Assembly (NCBI RefSeq): GCF_050627025.1
Contig: NZ_CP192472.1
From: Variovorax paradoxus_P
GTDB lineage: Bacteria > Pseudomonadota > Gammaproteobacteria > Burkholderiales > Burkholderiaceae_C
Length of the DNA stretch: 64,000 nucleotides
Direction: 5' to 3' (one strand)
Shown in pieces: positions 1-7,751 of the stretch. The notes below the pieces were generated by a model. It ran no database searches and was not told the DNA's origin. It worked only from the letters and a program-made list of their open reading frames with translations. Position 1 is the stretch's first letter. The number at the start of each line of letters is the position of its first letter. The translations under genes and the position numbers were made by a program.

Positions 1-209
1 GAGGCGGCGGCCGGGTCGGCCAGGACCTCTTCAGCCAGCATGACCGCGCCCGCGCCTTGCTGGAGCTCGCGCACAAGGTCGCCCAGGTTGGCGCACGAGT
101 GCGTGTCGATCTGGGCGCGAGCCAATACGGCGTTGGCCATCAGGGCGTCCCTGGAGGTCGCGGTTCGCAACAGGATGCGCTGCTCGACGGGTGCCGGTGC
201 TGCGCTCAC
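1..209 (-). CDS. Hybrid sensor kinase N-terminus (partial, runs off left edge)
   Basis: Only the first 69 codons lie in the window. It opens with GTG inside a GTGA overlap with the stop of the KaiC-like gene (206-209), so the two are almost certainly translationally coupled. The visible part (RILLRTATSRDALMANAVL, then a cysteine and a GDLVRELQQGAGAVMLAEE stretch) resembles the receiver-like N-terminus of large PAS/histidine-kinase proteins that commonly follow kaiC-like genes in proteobacteria. No catalytic kinase motif is visible, so the kinase call rests on that resemblance and the gene order. Confidence 0.5.
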   Translation of the reverse strand, partial: MSAAPAPVEQRILLRTATSRDALMANAVLARAQIDTHSCANLGDLVRELQQGAGAVMLAEEVLADPAAA

Positions 210-1702
210 GATGCGTGCTGCACGCCGTCGATGGGAATCGGAATGCCCGACAGGATGCCCCTGAAGTTACGCAGCGGCTCGCCGATCTTCAGGCCCGTTG
301 CAGTCATCGAGAAATCGCGGATGCTCCGCTCATGCGCACCGCCGCGCTTCTTCAGCACCGAGATGGCCTGGCGAACTTCGCCGTCGAGCTCGAAATAGCG
401 AAGCAGCACCACGGCATCGGCCAGGTAGCTCGCGTCCACCGGCGTCTGCATCTGCATGCCGATGAGTCCGTGTTGCGCGCCGACCAGCAGCGTTGCAACG
501 CCCGCCTGCCCAAGGTAGGAGAGCAGTTCATGCAGTTGCGCAATCAGAAACCGCTCGTCGGGCATGGCGTTGAGGTAGCCGTTCAGGCTGTCGATCACCA
601 CCACGGCCGCACCGGACTCCACCACCGCCAGGCGTATCAGGTGCACGAACTCGCCGGGCGACAGTTCGGCCGGATCGACCTGCCGCACTTTGATGCGGCC
701 GGCATCGATATGCGAACCCAGGTCCATGCCCATGCTTTCGCAGCGCGTGCGCAAGGTGTTGATGCTCTCGTCGAAGATGAAGAGCGCCGCGCATTCGCCG
801 CGTTGCGCTGCGGCCAGCGCAAACTGCACTGCCACGGTCGACTTGCCGGTACCCGGCGCTCCGACGAAGAGCGTACTCGTGCCCCGCTCTATGCCGCCGC
901 CCAGCAAGGCGTCGAGCGACTCGATGCCGCTCGGAATCCGCACCTGCGTGAGTGCAGCCGAATGTTCAGCCGCCACCAGGCGTGGAAACACGCGAAGGCC
1001 GCCCCGCTCGATGCGGTAGTCGTGATAGCCGCCGCGAAACTGCTGGCCGCGGTATTTGCTGACGACCAGCCTGCGGCGAGCGGCGCCGTAGTCGGAGCTG
1101 ATCTGCTCGAGCCGCAGCACGGCGTGGGCGATGCTCTGCACCTGCAGGTCGTGCTTCGTGGCGGTCATGTCGTCGAGCAGCAGCACCGTGCATCGGCGGC
1201 CTGCAAAAAACTGCTTGAGCGCCAGGATCTGCCGCCTGTAGCGAAGGGAGCTGCCGGCCAGCAGGCGCAGTTCGGACAGCGAATCGAAGACGACTCGCGA
1301 GGGCTTGATCACATCGACGTCAGAGAGGATCCGGAGTGTCGTCTCGCTGAGTTCGACCTCGGAGGGATGGAACATCGTGTACTGCTCGTCGGGCTCCAGC
1401 GCGGTCTCCGAAGGGAGCATTTCTCGCACTTCGATGCCGCTCAGATCCCAGCCATGGGAGTCGGCAACGCCCCTGAGCTCATGCGCCGTTTCGGACAGGG
1501 TGACGTACATCACCGATTCGCCGCGCGCCGCGCCTTCAATCAGGAACTGAAGCGCGATAGTGGTCTTGCCCGCACCTGGCGTGCCCTCGACCAGGTACAA
1601 GCGATTGGACGTGAGGCCGCCCCCAAGAACATCGTCGAGGCCGGGCACGCCGATCTTTATCAGGCGTTCCTGCATGGCCCCCGTCGCGGCGTCGATCTTC
1701 AT
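206..1702 (-). CDS. KaiC-like double RecA-fold ATPase
   Basis: 498-residue cytoplasmic ATPase with two KaiC/RecA domains in tandem. The first Walker A is GTPGAGKTT (residues 40-48) and the second is GAPGTGKST (about 277-285). Walker B-like strands are VVFDSLSEL in the first half and VVVIDSLNGY in the second. The length matches KaiC-family proteins (about 500). The start at 1702 is chosen because a strong GGAGGA ribosome site lies at 1708-1713; an upstream in-frame extension to 1873 has no such site. Outside cyanobacteria these proteins usually work with sensor kinases in stress signalling rather than a clock, and here a kinase-like gene overlaps the stop codon. The N-terminal repeat starts VPGLDDVLGGGL, a typical KaiC opening. 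Confidence 0.9.
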   Translation of the reverse strand: MKIDAATGAMQERLIKIGVPGLDDVLGGGLTSNRLYLVEGTPGAGKTTIALQFLIEGAARGESVMYVTLSETAHELRGVADSHGWDLSGIEVREMLPSETALEPDEQYTMFHPSEVELSETTLRILSDVDVIKPSRVVFDSLSELRLLAGSSLRYRRQILALKQFFAGRRCTVLLLDDMTATKHDLQVQSIAHAVLRLEQISSDYGAARRRLVVSKYRGQQFRGGYHDYRIERGGLRVFPRLVAAEHSAALTQVRIPSGIESLDALLGGGIERGTSTLFVGAPGTGKSTVAVQFALAAAQRGECAALFIFDESINTLRTRCESMGMDLGSHIDAGRIKVRQVDPAELSPGEFVHLIRLAVVESGAAVVVIDSLNGYLNAMPDERFLIAQLHELLSYLGQAGVATLLVGAQHGLIGMQMQTPVDASYLADAVVLLRYFELDGEVRQAISVLKKRGGAHERSIRDFSMTATGLKIGEPLRNFRGILSGIPIPIDGVQHAS

Positions 1703-1885
1703 TTTTTTCCTCCATCGTATGGACAGACAGTCCTTCTTTACGCTGTTGTCTGTTTGCGATCTGCCTGCGAAGAAATGACTCCGCAGGCCGGGCAGCCACT
1801 GCCCGCAGGAATGATTTTTAGCTAGGGGGTAGTGCCTCCCCTGTAGGGCGGCGCCTTTTTCGTGAGAAGACAAAGCTCCCGCCGC

Positions 1886-2074
1886 TCAGGACTTTTGGGG
1901 CGTCTTGTGCTCGGCCGAACCCGGGTCTTCGAGCTTCTTGTTCTCGACCTTCTTCATCATCTCCTCACCCTCGGTGTCGCTGCCGTCGGTGGGTACGGAT
2001 TCTTCCTGGGTGATCTCGGGTTCGTCCGGGGAGCGCTTCGGGCGCGATGACGGCGGCGGTGCAGGCGTGTTCAT
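1886..2074 (-). CDS. Small charged hypothetical protein
   Basis: 62 residues, hydrophilic, Pro/Glu/Lys-rich and without predicted membrane segments or cysteines (for example EEMMKKVENKKLEDPG in the centre). It looks disordered. The start at 2074 has a convincing AGGAG site six or seven bases upstream on the minus strand. Small proteins of this composition are common and unnamed in Comamonadaceae. I do not recognise a function. It lies between the CDF transporter and the KaiC-like gene on the same strand. Confidence 0.6.
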   Translation of the reverse strand: MNTPAPPPSSRPKRSPDEPEITQEESVPTDGSDTEGEEMMKKVENKKLEDPGSAEHKTPQKS

Positions 2075-2201
2075 GCGGCTATCTCCTGAGTGAGGCTCGA
2101 CAGTGGCGCAAGCGCCGGGCCCCAGCGCTCAGGCAAAGACGTAAGCAAGGGTCAGCCAAGGCCGACGATCCCGGTTCGTCTGGACGATGCCGCGCGGCAC
2201 C

Positions 2202-3125
2202 TCACGCGCTTGCTACTGCTTGTACCGGGGCCTCGCTCGCCTCGATGAAGAGCCGCCGGATCATCGGAAAGCGCGCGCGCACCTGCCCTTCGATGGCCGA
2301 AATGGCCTCGGCCGCTTCGCCCGTGGCGGTGCCTTCCTTGAAGTTCACGTCGACGATGGCCAGCACCTCGTCAGGGCCGATGTACATCGACAGCACATGG
2401 CCGACGTCGCTGACACTGGGCTGCTCCATGGCAAGGCTGCGAATGGCCCGCGCGGTTTCAGGGCGAATCCCTTCACCAATGAGAAGCCCCCGCGCCTGGC
2501 CGATGAGCAACACAGCCACGCCGGCCAGCAGCAGGCCGATCGCCACCGAGGCCGCGCCGTCGAGCTGAGGCATGTCGAGGCGGTGGCTCAGGTAGATGCC
2601 CAGCGCAGCCACCGCCAGCCCCATGAGCGCCGCGGAGTCTTCGGCCAGCACGGTATAGGTGGTGGGGTCTTTGCTTTGCTCGAGCGCGCGCCAGAAAGGC
2701 CGGCCGCGGGCCTGCGTGCGGAATTGCCGCAGCGCGATGAGGAAGCTGGTGCCCTCGAACAGGAACGCCAGGGCCAGCACAATGTAGTTCCAGGTGGGAT
2801 CGCGCATCGGCTCCGGATGGCGGATGTGCTGGATGCCCTCGTAGAAAGACACCCCGCCGCCGAGCCCGAAGATGAGCACCGCAACGATCAGGCTCCAGAA
2901 ATACAGCTCCTTGCCGTGGCCGAACGGATGCTCGGGGGTGGCGGGCCGTTGGCTCAGCCTGATTCCCACCAGCAGAAGCACGCCGTTAAAGGTGTCGACC
3001 GCGGAGTGGATGCCTTCGGACAGCATGGCCGAACTGCCGGTAATGCCGGCCACCACGAACTTGGTCGCGGCAATGGCTACGTTGGCGCCGATCGCGCCGT
3101 AGATGGCAACTTTGGATTCAGCCAT
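2202..3125 (-). CDS. Cation diffusion facilitator (CDF) family metal transporter
   Basis: 307 residues, the usual size for a CDF divalent-cation/proton antiporter of the inner membrane. About six hydrophobic segments span residues 6-215, followed by a soluble C-terminal domain (about 216-307) of the metal-sensing ferredoxin-like type. Helix II carries the expected SEGIHSAVDT signature with metal ligands H40 and D44, and a histidine-rich HPFGHGKE loop follows. The helix V counterpart reads EDSAALMG, so the second HxxxD/DxxxD pair is changed to E-D-S-A-A; metal preference cannot be read off. DUF3606 protein gene lies just upstream on the same strand. Confidence 0.9.
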   Translation of the reverse strand: MAESKVAIYGAIGANVAIAATKFVVAGITGSSAMLSEGIHSAVDTFNGVLLLVGIRLSQRPATPEHPFGHGKELYFWSLIVAVLIFGLGGGVSFYEGIQHIRHPEPMRDPTWNYIVLALAFLFEGTSFLIALRQFRTQARGRPFWRALEQSKDPTTYTVLAEDSAALMGLAVAALGIYLSHRLDMPQLDGAASVAIGLLLAGVAVLLIGQARGLLIGEGIRPETARAIRSLAMEQPSVSDVGHVLSMYIGPDEVLAIVDVNFKEGTATGEAAEAISAIEGQVRARFPMIRRLFIEASEAPVQAVASA

Positions 3126-3180
3126 CCATCAGGGAGCGCGAGGGCTGCGGCCGCAAGCCGGCCAACGGCCCCAGCGCTTT

Positions 3181-3360
3181 TCAGGGAAGGCCAAGATAAA
3201 CGCGCAGGTCGTCCTTGATGGTGCCCGCGGACGCAACCGCCAACCGCAGCCGAGTCTCGCTGACACCAAACCACTTCGTCCAATAGTCGACCTCTTTCAG
3301 GTCCGTGATGTCGATGTGCTCGTCGTTCTGCGGAACGCGAATCTCCATATCGTCCGGCAT
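3181..3360 (-). CDS. DUF3606 small protein
   Basis: 59 residues matching the short DUF3606 pattern: an acidic N-terminus, then ITDLKEVDYWTKWFGVSETRLRLAV and a terminal KDDLRVYLGLP. In this family the YWTxxFGVS core and a final alpha-helix are typical; molecular function is unknown. The start at 3360 is supported by GGAGAG eight bases upstream on the minus strand; a longer in-frame reading (to 3795) runs into sequence without coding character. The CDF gene follows 55 bp downstream on the same strand, so the two may share a transcript. Confidence 0.75.
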   Translation of the reverse strand: MPDDMEIRVPQNDEHIDITDLKEVDYWTKWFGVSETRLRLAVASAGTIKDDLRVYLGLP

Positions 3361-3826
3361 CGGGCTCTCCAGGTTGTTGGAGACGGCAGTTTCCTTGCGA
3401 AGAAAACGTGCTTTGCCGGTCGCTTTCCATGGTTCTTGCAGGACAAGTTCTACACGCGCGGATGAATCCTCCGCCGGCGGGCCGCGAGTGGGGTACAAAG
3501 GCGGACCCGCGCATTCCGGCAGGAGTGCCCCCCGAGTCAACAACGTAGCGTTTGATGAAAATAGCCACCTGGAATGTGCATTGGGTTTTTGCTGTGCGCC
3601 GCTGGACTTCCTTGAACTTGGCGTTTCTTGAAAAAACTTTAACGGCGACAACGGCTTAGCGTCAAATGCAGCGCCCTGAACCTTCCTGGATTTCCTTGGT
3701 AGCCAAGCTTTTTTTGGGTATGCTGACGGGTACGCAAACCCAACGTACCCAGGTTGAACACCCCCGCTAAACAGACTGGCCGCACACAGCGCCAACTTAC
3801 CGAAACACAGATAAAGAACGCCAAGG
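3361..3826. other. Non-coding stretch with a hairpin, left of the IS remnant
   Basis: No convincing gene: all six frames give short or low-complexity readings. The one clear structure is a perfect 7-bp inverted repeat GGGTACG/CGTACCC at 3728-3734 and 3744-3750 with a 9-nt loop. It is not followed by a T-run, so it is not an obvious intrinsic terminator. The base composition is less GC-biased than the neighbours, in keeping with remnant or imported DNA next to the IS element. Confidence 0.5.
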
Positions 3827-3900
3827 TGTTGGATTCCACCGATCTCTGACCCGAGATTTCCATCGAATACTGACCCACCCGCTTTGTGAGCCTGAAGGCT

Positions 3901-4176
3901 TCACGGTGTGGATAAATGCTTGATGTTCTCCTTTTTAGATTGAGGCTTTGCGGAACTGTTTTTGAACCGGAAGCTGTCGTTTCCAGTCTCGAGGATGTGG
4001 CATCGGTGTGTCAGCCGATCCAGCAATGCAGTCGTCATCTTCGCATCCCCAAAGACGCTGGCCCATTCTCCGAAGCTCAGATTGGTAGTGATCACCACGC
4101 TGGTTCTTTCGTAAAGCTTGGAGAGCAGGTGGAACAGGAGTGCGCCTCCGGACTCGCTGAAGGGCAGGTAGTGTGT
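3901..4176 (-). pseudogene. istB: IstB C-terminal fragment (IS21 helper ATPase)
   Basis: The frame reads YLPFSESGGALLFHLLSKLY, then SVVITTNLSFGEWASVFGD and LLDRLTHRCHILETGNDSFR. These are the characteristic C-terminal motifs of IstB, the AAA+ helper of IS21-family transposition (the TTNL sensor segment and the RLTHR segment). The Walker A region is missing, removed by the deletion whose junction lies at about 4175. It ends at a normal stop at 3901. Non-functional. Confidence 0.8.
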
Positions 4177-4432
4177 GGATCTGCCGCAGATTGCGCCGCT
4201 GTTTCCGAGATTTGGTGGCCTCGACCGCGAGCCAAGTCGCGAGCTTGTCGGCATAGGGATCGAGCTTGCTCGAGCTCGCCCGCTTGGCGTAGCGCGGCGC
4301 TTCGTCGCCCGCTCGCAGGTACTTCTTCACGGTGTTGCGAGACAGGCCTGTACGCCTGGCTATCTCGCGAATGGACATCTGCTCGCGCAGGGCCCAGCGT
4401 CTGATGACACTCAATGTCGCCACGTCTATCAC
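4175..4432 (-). pseudogene. istA: IstA N-terminal fragment (IS21 transposase)
   Basis: 86 codons from ATG 4432 give the DNA-binding head of an IstA transposase: a helix-turn-helix MSIREIARRTGLSRNTVKKYL at about residues 19-39, then KLDPYADKLATWLAVEA and the basic KSRKQRRNLRQIH segment. Homology stops at about 4175, where the reading passes out of frame into istB sequence. The catalytic DDE integrase core is gone. If translated it would give a chimaeric protein of about 165 residues ending near 3935. Confidence 0.8.
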
Positions 4433-4498
4433 TCCTAGGATCCCCTGCCTTAAAAATGAGCAGGGTAGAGTTTTACGTGGGTCAGTCTTAGACGGAAA

Positions 4499-4876
4499 TT
4501 AGTGCGTTTGCCGGGTCAATTTTCGGTGGCAATCAACAGCGTTGCGCACGGTGACTCGACGCGGCAGGGTGTTTGCGCGTGGAATCCATTTGCTGATTCC
4601 GTATGCGGCCTCGAGCTCCTTCTCGCGCTTGCGGAACTCGATCTTCTTTCGCTCCTTGTTTTTAAGTAGCGCAACGACCCCCTTCTCGGGAGCCAGACCC
4701 ATGGTCAGCAGCGCCGCCTGCCGTAGCGAAACGCTCGGCCGTCCCAGCCAATAAACCCAACGAGGGGCCTTCAGCCGCTGCGGCGGGAGCTTTCCGGATC
4801 TCTTGACCGTAGTCGGCTTCTTCTTCGCTTTGGGTGTACGTTGCACTGCGAATGTGCTTTTTTTGCCAGTTGCCAT
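4499..4876 (-). pseudogene. Hypothetical protein truncated by the IS21-type element
   Basis: About 125 residues. The N-terminus is very basic (MATGKKSTFAVQRTPKAKKK), followed by a RWVYWLGRPSVSLRQAALLT segment and a Lys/Glu-rich helix (KNKERKKIEFRKREKELEAA). The last dozen codons (about 4499-4538) read through the right terminal repeat of the IS remnant, so the native C-terminus has been replaced. Start taken at ATG 4876; an in-frame ATG at 4918 is possible and neither has a clear ribosome site. The WLxxPxVxLxxAAxLxxGLxPE pattern occurs in unnamed betaproteobacterial proteins; function unknown. Confidence 0.5.
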
Positions 4877-4955
4877 GCGGCGGATTCTATTCAGGTCGGC
4901 AACGTCGCCCCCACGCACGCGCGGTCAGCAACGCGCTACGCGCGGTGTCGGTGGC

Positions 4956-5016
4956 CCAACCCACGATAACCACAGGCACGTAAACGCCTGGTTATCGGTG
5001 GTTGCTCTCATTCTCC
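4956..5016. repeat. Dispersed hairpin repeat, copy A
   Basis: A segment starting CCAACCCACGATAACC is repeated in degenerate form at 57946-58008; both copies share the ACGATAACCA, AGGCACGTAAAC and TCGGTGG blocks in the same order and spacing. Copy A folds well: CGATAACCACAGGC (4964-4977) pairs with GCCTGGTTATCG (4986-4997), leaving a short loop. The 360 bp between this repeat and the operator at 5376 shows no supportable gene. Copy B sits beside an IS66 transposase tail, so the repeat may be part of a decayed mobile element. Confidence 0.55.
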
Positions 5017-5375
5017 GGCTTCGGCGTCCGGAAGTCGCTGAGCATCTCCATCAGAACGCCGTCAAAGGCTAGAGGTCCAAACTGACGGTAAGTTCGCGCT
5101 GTGCCCACGCCCTCCTAGAGACCAACAAGCCTCAACGAGTTCTTGCACGGCAAAGGGGGGCGCGCCCGACGAGCCTCTCCTCCGGCAACTGCTCGGGTAA
5201 CGCCGCCCCCTGGCGTCCACGCGTTGGTCCGTACGCAATCACACCGGCAAGTCCATCTGCCGCAGAGCATCGAATGCCCCTCGACAAGCACCACCGGCGA
5301 ACAGCTCCGCCAGTCTTGTCGCGCACCTAGCGGCACCACTCTCGTCACTTCTAGAAACCCGATCTTGTCCATTCA

Positions 5376-5446
5376 TTTGGTGCGTATCAGGCACCACTGT
5401 GCGTCCGTCTACGAGCCTACCGGCGGGCGCCCCGCCTACCTACGAT
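5376..5446 (+). promoter_or_regulatory. LysR-type operator and promoter for the MBL-fold hydrolase
   Basis: Operator TTTGGTG-N12-CACTGTG at 5376-5401, followed after exactly 38 nt by the heptamer CTACGAT (5440-5446). Same geometry as eight other good sites in this window. A perfect TGGTGC/GCACCA inverted repeat (5378-5383 and 5391-5396) also lies within it. The predicted transcript would start near 5453, about 120 nt ahead of the MBL gene at 5573. Position and spacing are seen directly; recognition by a LysR-type regulator is inferred. Confidence 0.7.
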
Positions 5447-5533
5447 CAATGGCAGACGGCCTTCTGCCGTGATCCGTGCCTGACAACCCCCTTGGAGTTG
5501 AACGGCAACTTGCTGCCAGTCCCCTGGCAGATT

Positions 5534-5553
5534 CGGCCCGCGAAATCGGGCCG
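5534..5553 (+). promoter_or_regulatory. Leader hairpin just before the MBL ribosome site
   Basis: CGGCCCG-CGAAAT-CGGGCCG forms a 7-bp GC-rich stem with a 6-nt loop, followed at once by CCC and TTTT (5554-5560) and then the GGAG ribosome site (5561-5564) of the gene at 5573. It resembles a weak intrinsic terminator or a structure that could mask initiation. A leader role is inference. Confidence 0.45.
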
Positions 5554-5572
5554 CCCTTTTGGAGATTCCGCC

Positions 5573-6490
5573 ATGTCCCCCACAGATGAAGTCTTGCAAC
5601 CTACGAGCGAGAAGCCGAAAGATCCGGTGCCCTCCCGTTACGCCCTGCGCATCGGCGATATCGACGCGCTTGTGGTCAGTGATGGCGTGCTGCCGCTGCC
5701 TACCTCGACGATGGCTACCAACGCCGACCCAGCGGACCTGGCGCGCTGGCTGGACCAGATGTTCATGCCGCCGGACAAGTACGACTGGCCGCTGAACGTG
5801 ATGGTGGCCCGCAGCGGCGACCAGACCATCCTCATCGACGCCGGGCTGGGAGGCCAGTTCCCGGGCTTTCCGCGCGCCGGACAGTTTCCGCAACGCTTGG
5901 CCGCGGCCGGCATCGAACTCGAGTCCGTCACCGACGTGATCTTCACCCACATGCACATGGACCACGTGGGCGGTCTGCTCGTTCCCGGCATCAAGGAACG
6001 CCTGCGCCCGGACGTGCGCATCCACGTGGCCAAGGCCGAAGTCGATTTCTGGATCTCGCCCGACTTCTCCCACACAGTGATGCCCAACCCGGTGCCGGAG
6101 GTGCTCCGCTCCACGGCCAAGAGCTTCTACAACGCATACCGCGACCGGCTGCAGACCTTCGAGGAGCGACGCGAAGTGGCGCCGGGTGTGGTGGTCCGCC
6201 GTACCGGTGGACACACCCCAGGTCACAGCGTGGTCGACCTGGTGTCGGGCGGTGAGCGCCTGACGTTCGCCGGCGATGCCATGTTCCCGGTCGCGTTCGA
6301 CCACCCCGATTGGCAGAACGGCTTCGAGCACGACCCCGAGAAAGCGGCCGAAGTTCGCATTGGCCTCTTGCGCGAACTGGCGCAGACCCGCGGACTACTG
6401 GTAGCCGCTCACCTGCCCTTCCCTTCCCTCGGCCGGGTGGCAATCGACGGTGACATCTTTCGCTGGGTTCCGATCATCTGGGACTACTGA
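5573..6490 (+). CDS. MBL-fold metallo-hydrolase
   Basis: 305-residue metallo-beta-lactamase-fold hydrolase. The metal site is clear: THMHMDHVGG (HxHxDH), a downstream GGHTPGHS histidine, the AGDAMFP aspartate, and a late AAHLPFPS histidine, all in the usual order. A LIDAGLG motif precedes the HxHxDH loop. These features fit lactonase/glyoxalase-II-like members; the substrate is not readable. Start at 5573 has GGAG eight bases upstream; an in-frame extension to 5399 lacks a site and runs through the promoter. Probably co-transcribed with the AhpD-like gene 122 bp downstream, and controlled by the operator at 5376. Confidence 0.88.
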   Translation: MSPTDEVLQPTSEKPKDPVPSRYALRIGDIDALVVSDGVLPLPTSTMATNADPADLARWLDQMFMPPDKYDWPLNVMVARSGDQTILIDAGLGGQFPGFPRAGQFPQRLAAAGIELESVTDVIFTHMHMDHVGGLLVPGIKERLRPDVRIHVAKAEVDFWISPDFSHTVMPNPVPEVLRSTAKSFYNAYRDRLQTFEERREVAPGVVVRRTGGHTPGHSVVDLVSGGERLTFAGDAMFPVAFDHPDWQNGFEHDPEKAAEVRIGLLRELAQTRGLLVAAHLPFPSLGRVAIDGDIFRWVPIIWDY

Positions 6491-6585
6491 ACGCGAGTTC
6501 GCGGCGTGCAAGCTGGCTTCTAGCTTGCGGCGCTGCATATCGATCTCTTTTTCTTTCTTCTCCCGCACTCTTCGCAAACGGGTAC

Positions 6586-6600
6586 CTCAGCCGCACTGAG
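6586..6600 (+). promoter_or_regulatory. Conserved 5-prime leader hairpin (copy 1)
   Basis: CTCAG-CCGCA-CTGAG, 12 bases upstream of the AhpD-like start. The paralogue at 48189 has CTCAG-CCGATT-CTGAG in the equivalent place, with the same preceding CTTCGCAAACGG block. The stem is identical while the loop differs, which suggests a retained RNA structure or a recent duplication that included the leader. Confidence 0.4.
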
Positions 6601-6612
6601 GCCGGAGCACAC

Positions 6613-7092
6613 ATGACCCATCGTCTCAATTACATCAAGCAATCGCCCGAACTCTTCAAGAAGCTGATCGAGTTCAGCACGCTCGTGGACCACGGCACCA
6701 TCGAGCAAGCGGTTCGGGACCTCATCGCGATTCGCGCGTCGCAACTCAATGGCTGCGCGTTCTGTCTCGACATGCACATTAAGGAGGCCAAGATCCATGG
6801 CGAACGCGAGCTTCGCATTCACCATCTGGCCGCTTGGCGTGAATCGACGCTCTTCGTTCCGCGCGAGCGTGCGGCCCTGGCCTGGACCGAAGTGCTCACC
6901 AAGCTGCCCGAGCAAGGCGTGCCTGACGAGATCTACGAGCGCGTGCGCACGCAGTTGTCGGAAAAAGAGCTTTCAGACCTGACCTTCAGCGTCATGGCCA
7001 TCAATGCATGGAACCGCGTGAACGTCGCGTTCCAGACCGTGCCCGGATCGTCCGACAAGGCCTTCGGTCTGGACAAGGCAAACCTCTCCTGA
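6613..7092 (+). CDS. AhpD-like carboxymuconolactone decarboxylase family protein
   Basis: 159 residues, alkylhydroperoxidase AhpD core. The redox motif GCAFCLDMH (about residues 53-61; CxxC followed by H) is intact, as expected for thiol-dependent peroxidase or disulphide relay activity. Nearly the same protein is encoded at 48189 (MTQRVNYVEQSPELFKKF compared with MTHRLNYIKQSPELFKKL), so the window carries a duplicated pair. Here it follows the MBL hydrolase; the other copy heads an antioxidant operon. True carboxymuconolactone decarboxylase activity is unlikely given the CxxC centre and context. Confidence 0.88.
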   Translation: MTHRLNYIKQSPELFKKLIEFSTLVDHGTIEQAVRDLIAIRASQLNGCAFCLDMHIKEAKIHGERELRIHHLAAWRESTLFVPRERAALAWTEVLTKLPEQGVPDEIYERVRTQLSEKELSDLTFSVMAINAWNRVNVAFQTVPGSSDKAFGLDKANLS

Positions 7093-7255
7093 GTCCCCGC
7101 AGCAGCAAGCGCCACCGCCTCCGGCGGTGCCTGCGCCTGCGCCTGCTGCGTTCCCGCTCGGCGAACTTCACTCCGAGTTTCGACGGCCATCTACGGGCGC
7201 ATCTCCACTTGCCATCGGAGACTGCGCCTCGCAGACCAGCGCCGTCGCGCCCCCC

Positions 7256-7326
7256 ATTGATTCCGTTGGCTCACTGCGGCGTTTCGCTCGAAAGGGCTAC
7301 CGCAACGACCTGCCCAAACCTAGATT
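7256..7326 (+). promoter_or_regulatory. Weak LysR-type operator/promoter ahead of the GMC operon
   Basis: ATTGATT-N12-TGCGGCG (7256-7281) with CTAGATT at 7320-7326, again a 38-nt gap. The left half and the internal CGTTGGCTCA resemble the strong site at 56514, but the right half is poor. It is kept because the spacing and -10 box agree. The rest of 7093-7444 shows no gene. Transcription would start near 7333, about 110 nt before the small exported protein. Confidence 0.4.
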
Positions 7327-7444
7327 TGAGTGCGACAGATGCATGACCCGCGAACCACTTTTCTTCGTCGCATGCATTGACTGTCTGCCCGCCTTCAGCG
7401 GTTTTTCCGTTCGAGGGGTTCGCTCAAGTTTTCAGGAGTAGTTG

Positions 7445-7678
7445 ATGACGAAAAGAGTCTTCTTTGCGGCACTGCTGGTCAGTCTCACGGCCTCGGTCTC
7501 GATCTATGCGATCCAGCCGGCCGGTGCTGTCGCCATTCCCCAGGCAACGAGCGATGCCTCGGTCGCAATCCCGTTCCCCTTGCCCGATCTCTCCTATCCG
7601 ACGCCCCAGGAGCCGTTGGATCTCACGCCAATCACACCGACCGAAACAGTGGGCGCCGCGAAATTCGAGCCCTTCTGA
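7445..7678 (+). CDS. Small exported hypothetical protein
   Basis: 77 residues. The N-terminus MTKRVFFAALLVSLTASVSIYA is a good Sec signal peptide, followed by a Pro-rich mature part (VAIPFPLPDLSYPTPQEPLD). ATG 7445 is preceded by AGGAG (7434-7438) with six-base spacing; a TTG three bases earlier is possible. It is the first gene of the GMC dehydrogenase cluster and may be an accessory or linker subunit, but nothing in the sequence proves that. No cysteines or metal ligands are evident. Confidence 0.65.
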   Translation: MTKRVFFAALLVSLTASVSIYAIQPAGAVAIPQATSDASVAIPFPLPDLSYPTPQEPLDLTPITPTETVGAAKFEPF

Positions 7679-7751
7679 TCGAAGCGCGAAAACGCACGCC
7701 TCCTTTGCGCAACTTCCTTGCGCGATATTTGCCCCTCGAAGAAAGATACCC

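Larger units (their letters stand above)
3827..4538 (-). mobile_element. Decayed IS21-family element with internal deletion
   Basis: About 712 bp bounded by related ends. Read inwards, both ends start TGTTG, followed by a CCACCGA block and a TGACCC block. Further in, both carry ATTTCC then ACTGACCCA (left copy about 3862-3882, right copy about 4478-4500). Inside lie the first 86 codons of an IstA-type transposase joined to the last third of an IstB-type ATPase, so most of both genes is deleted. The element cannot move by itself. No target duplication is evident at the boundaries I chose; ends are accurate to a few bases only. Confidence 0.75.

Noticed and set aside
191..1825. 544-codon open frame antisense to the KaiC-like gene
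   Set aside because: Shadow frame produced by GC-rich codon bias; no ribosome site, Arg/His-rich product without domains, while the opposite strand has two Walker motifs.
3181..3795. 204-residue form of the DUF3606 protein
   Set aside because: The N-terminal 145 codons have no coding character. The short form starting at 3360 has a proper ribosome site and the family length.
5132..5326. Minus-strand reading with PEQLPEERLVG as an IS66 TnpC zinc-finger fragment
   Set aside because: Similarity is a few residues only and surrounding frames show no further transposase motifs.
5417..6331. 304-codon open frame antisense to the MBL hydrolase
   Set aside because: No start signal and no domain; covered by the well-supported plus-strand gene.
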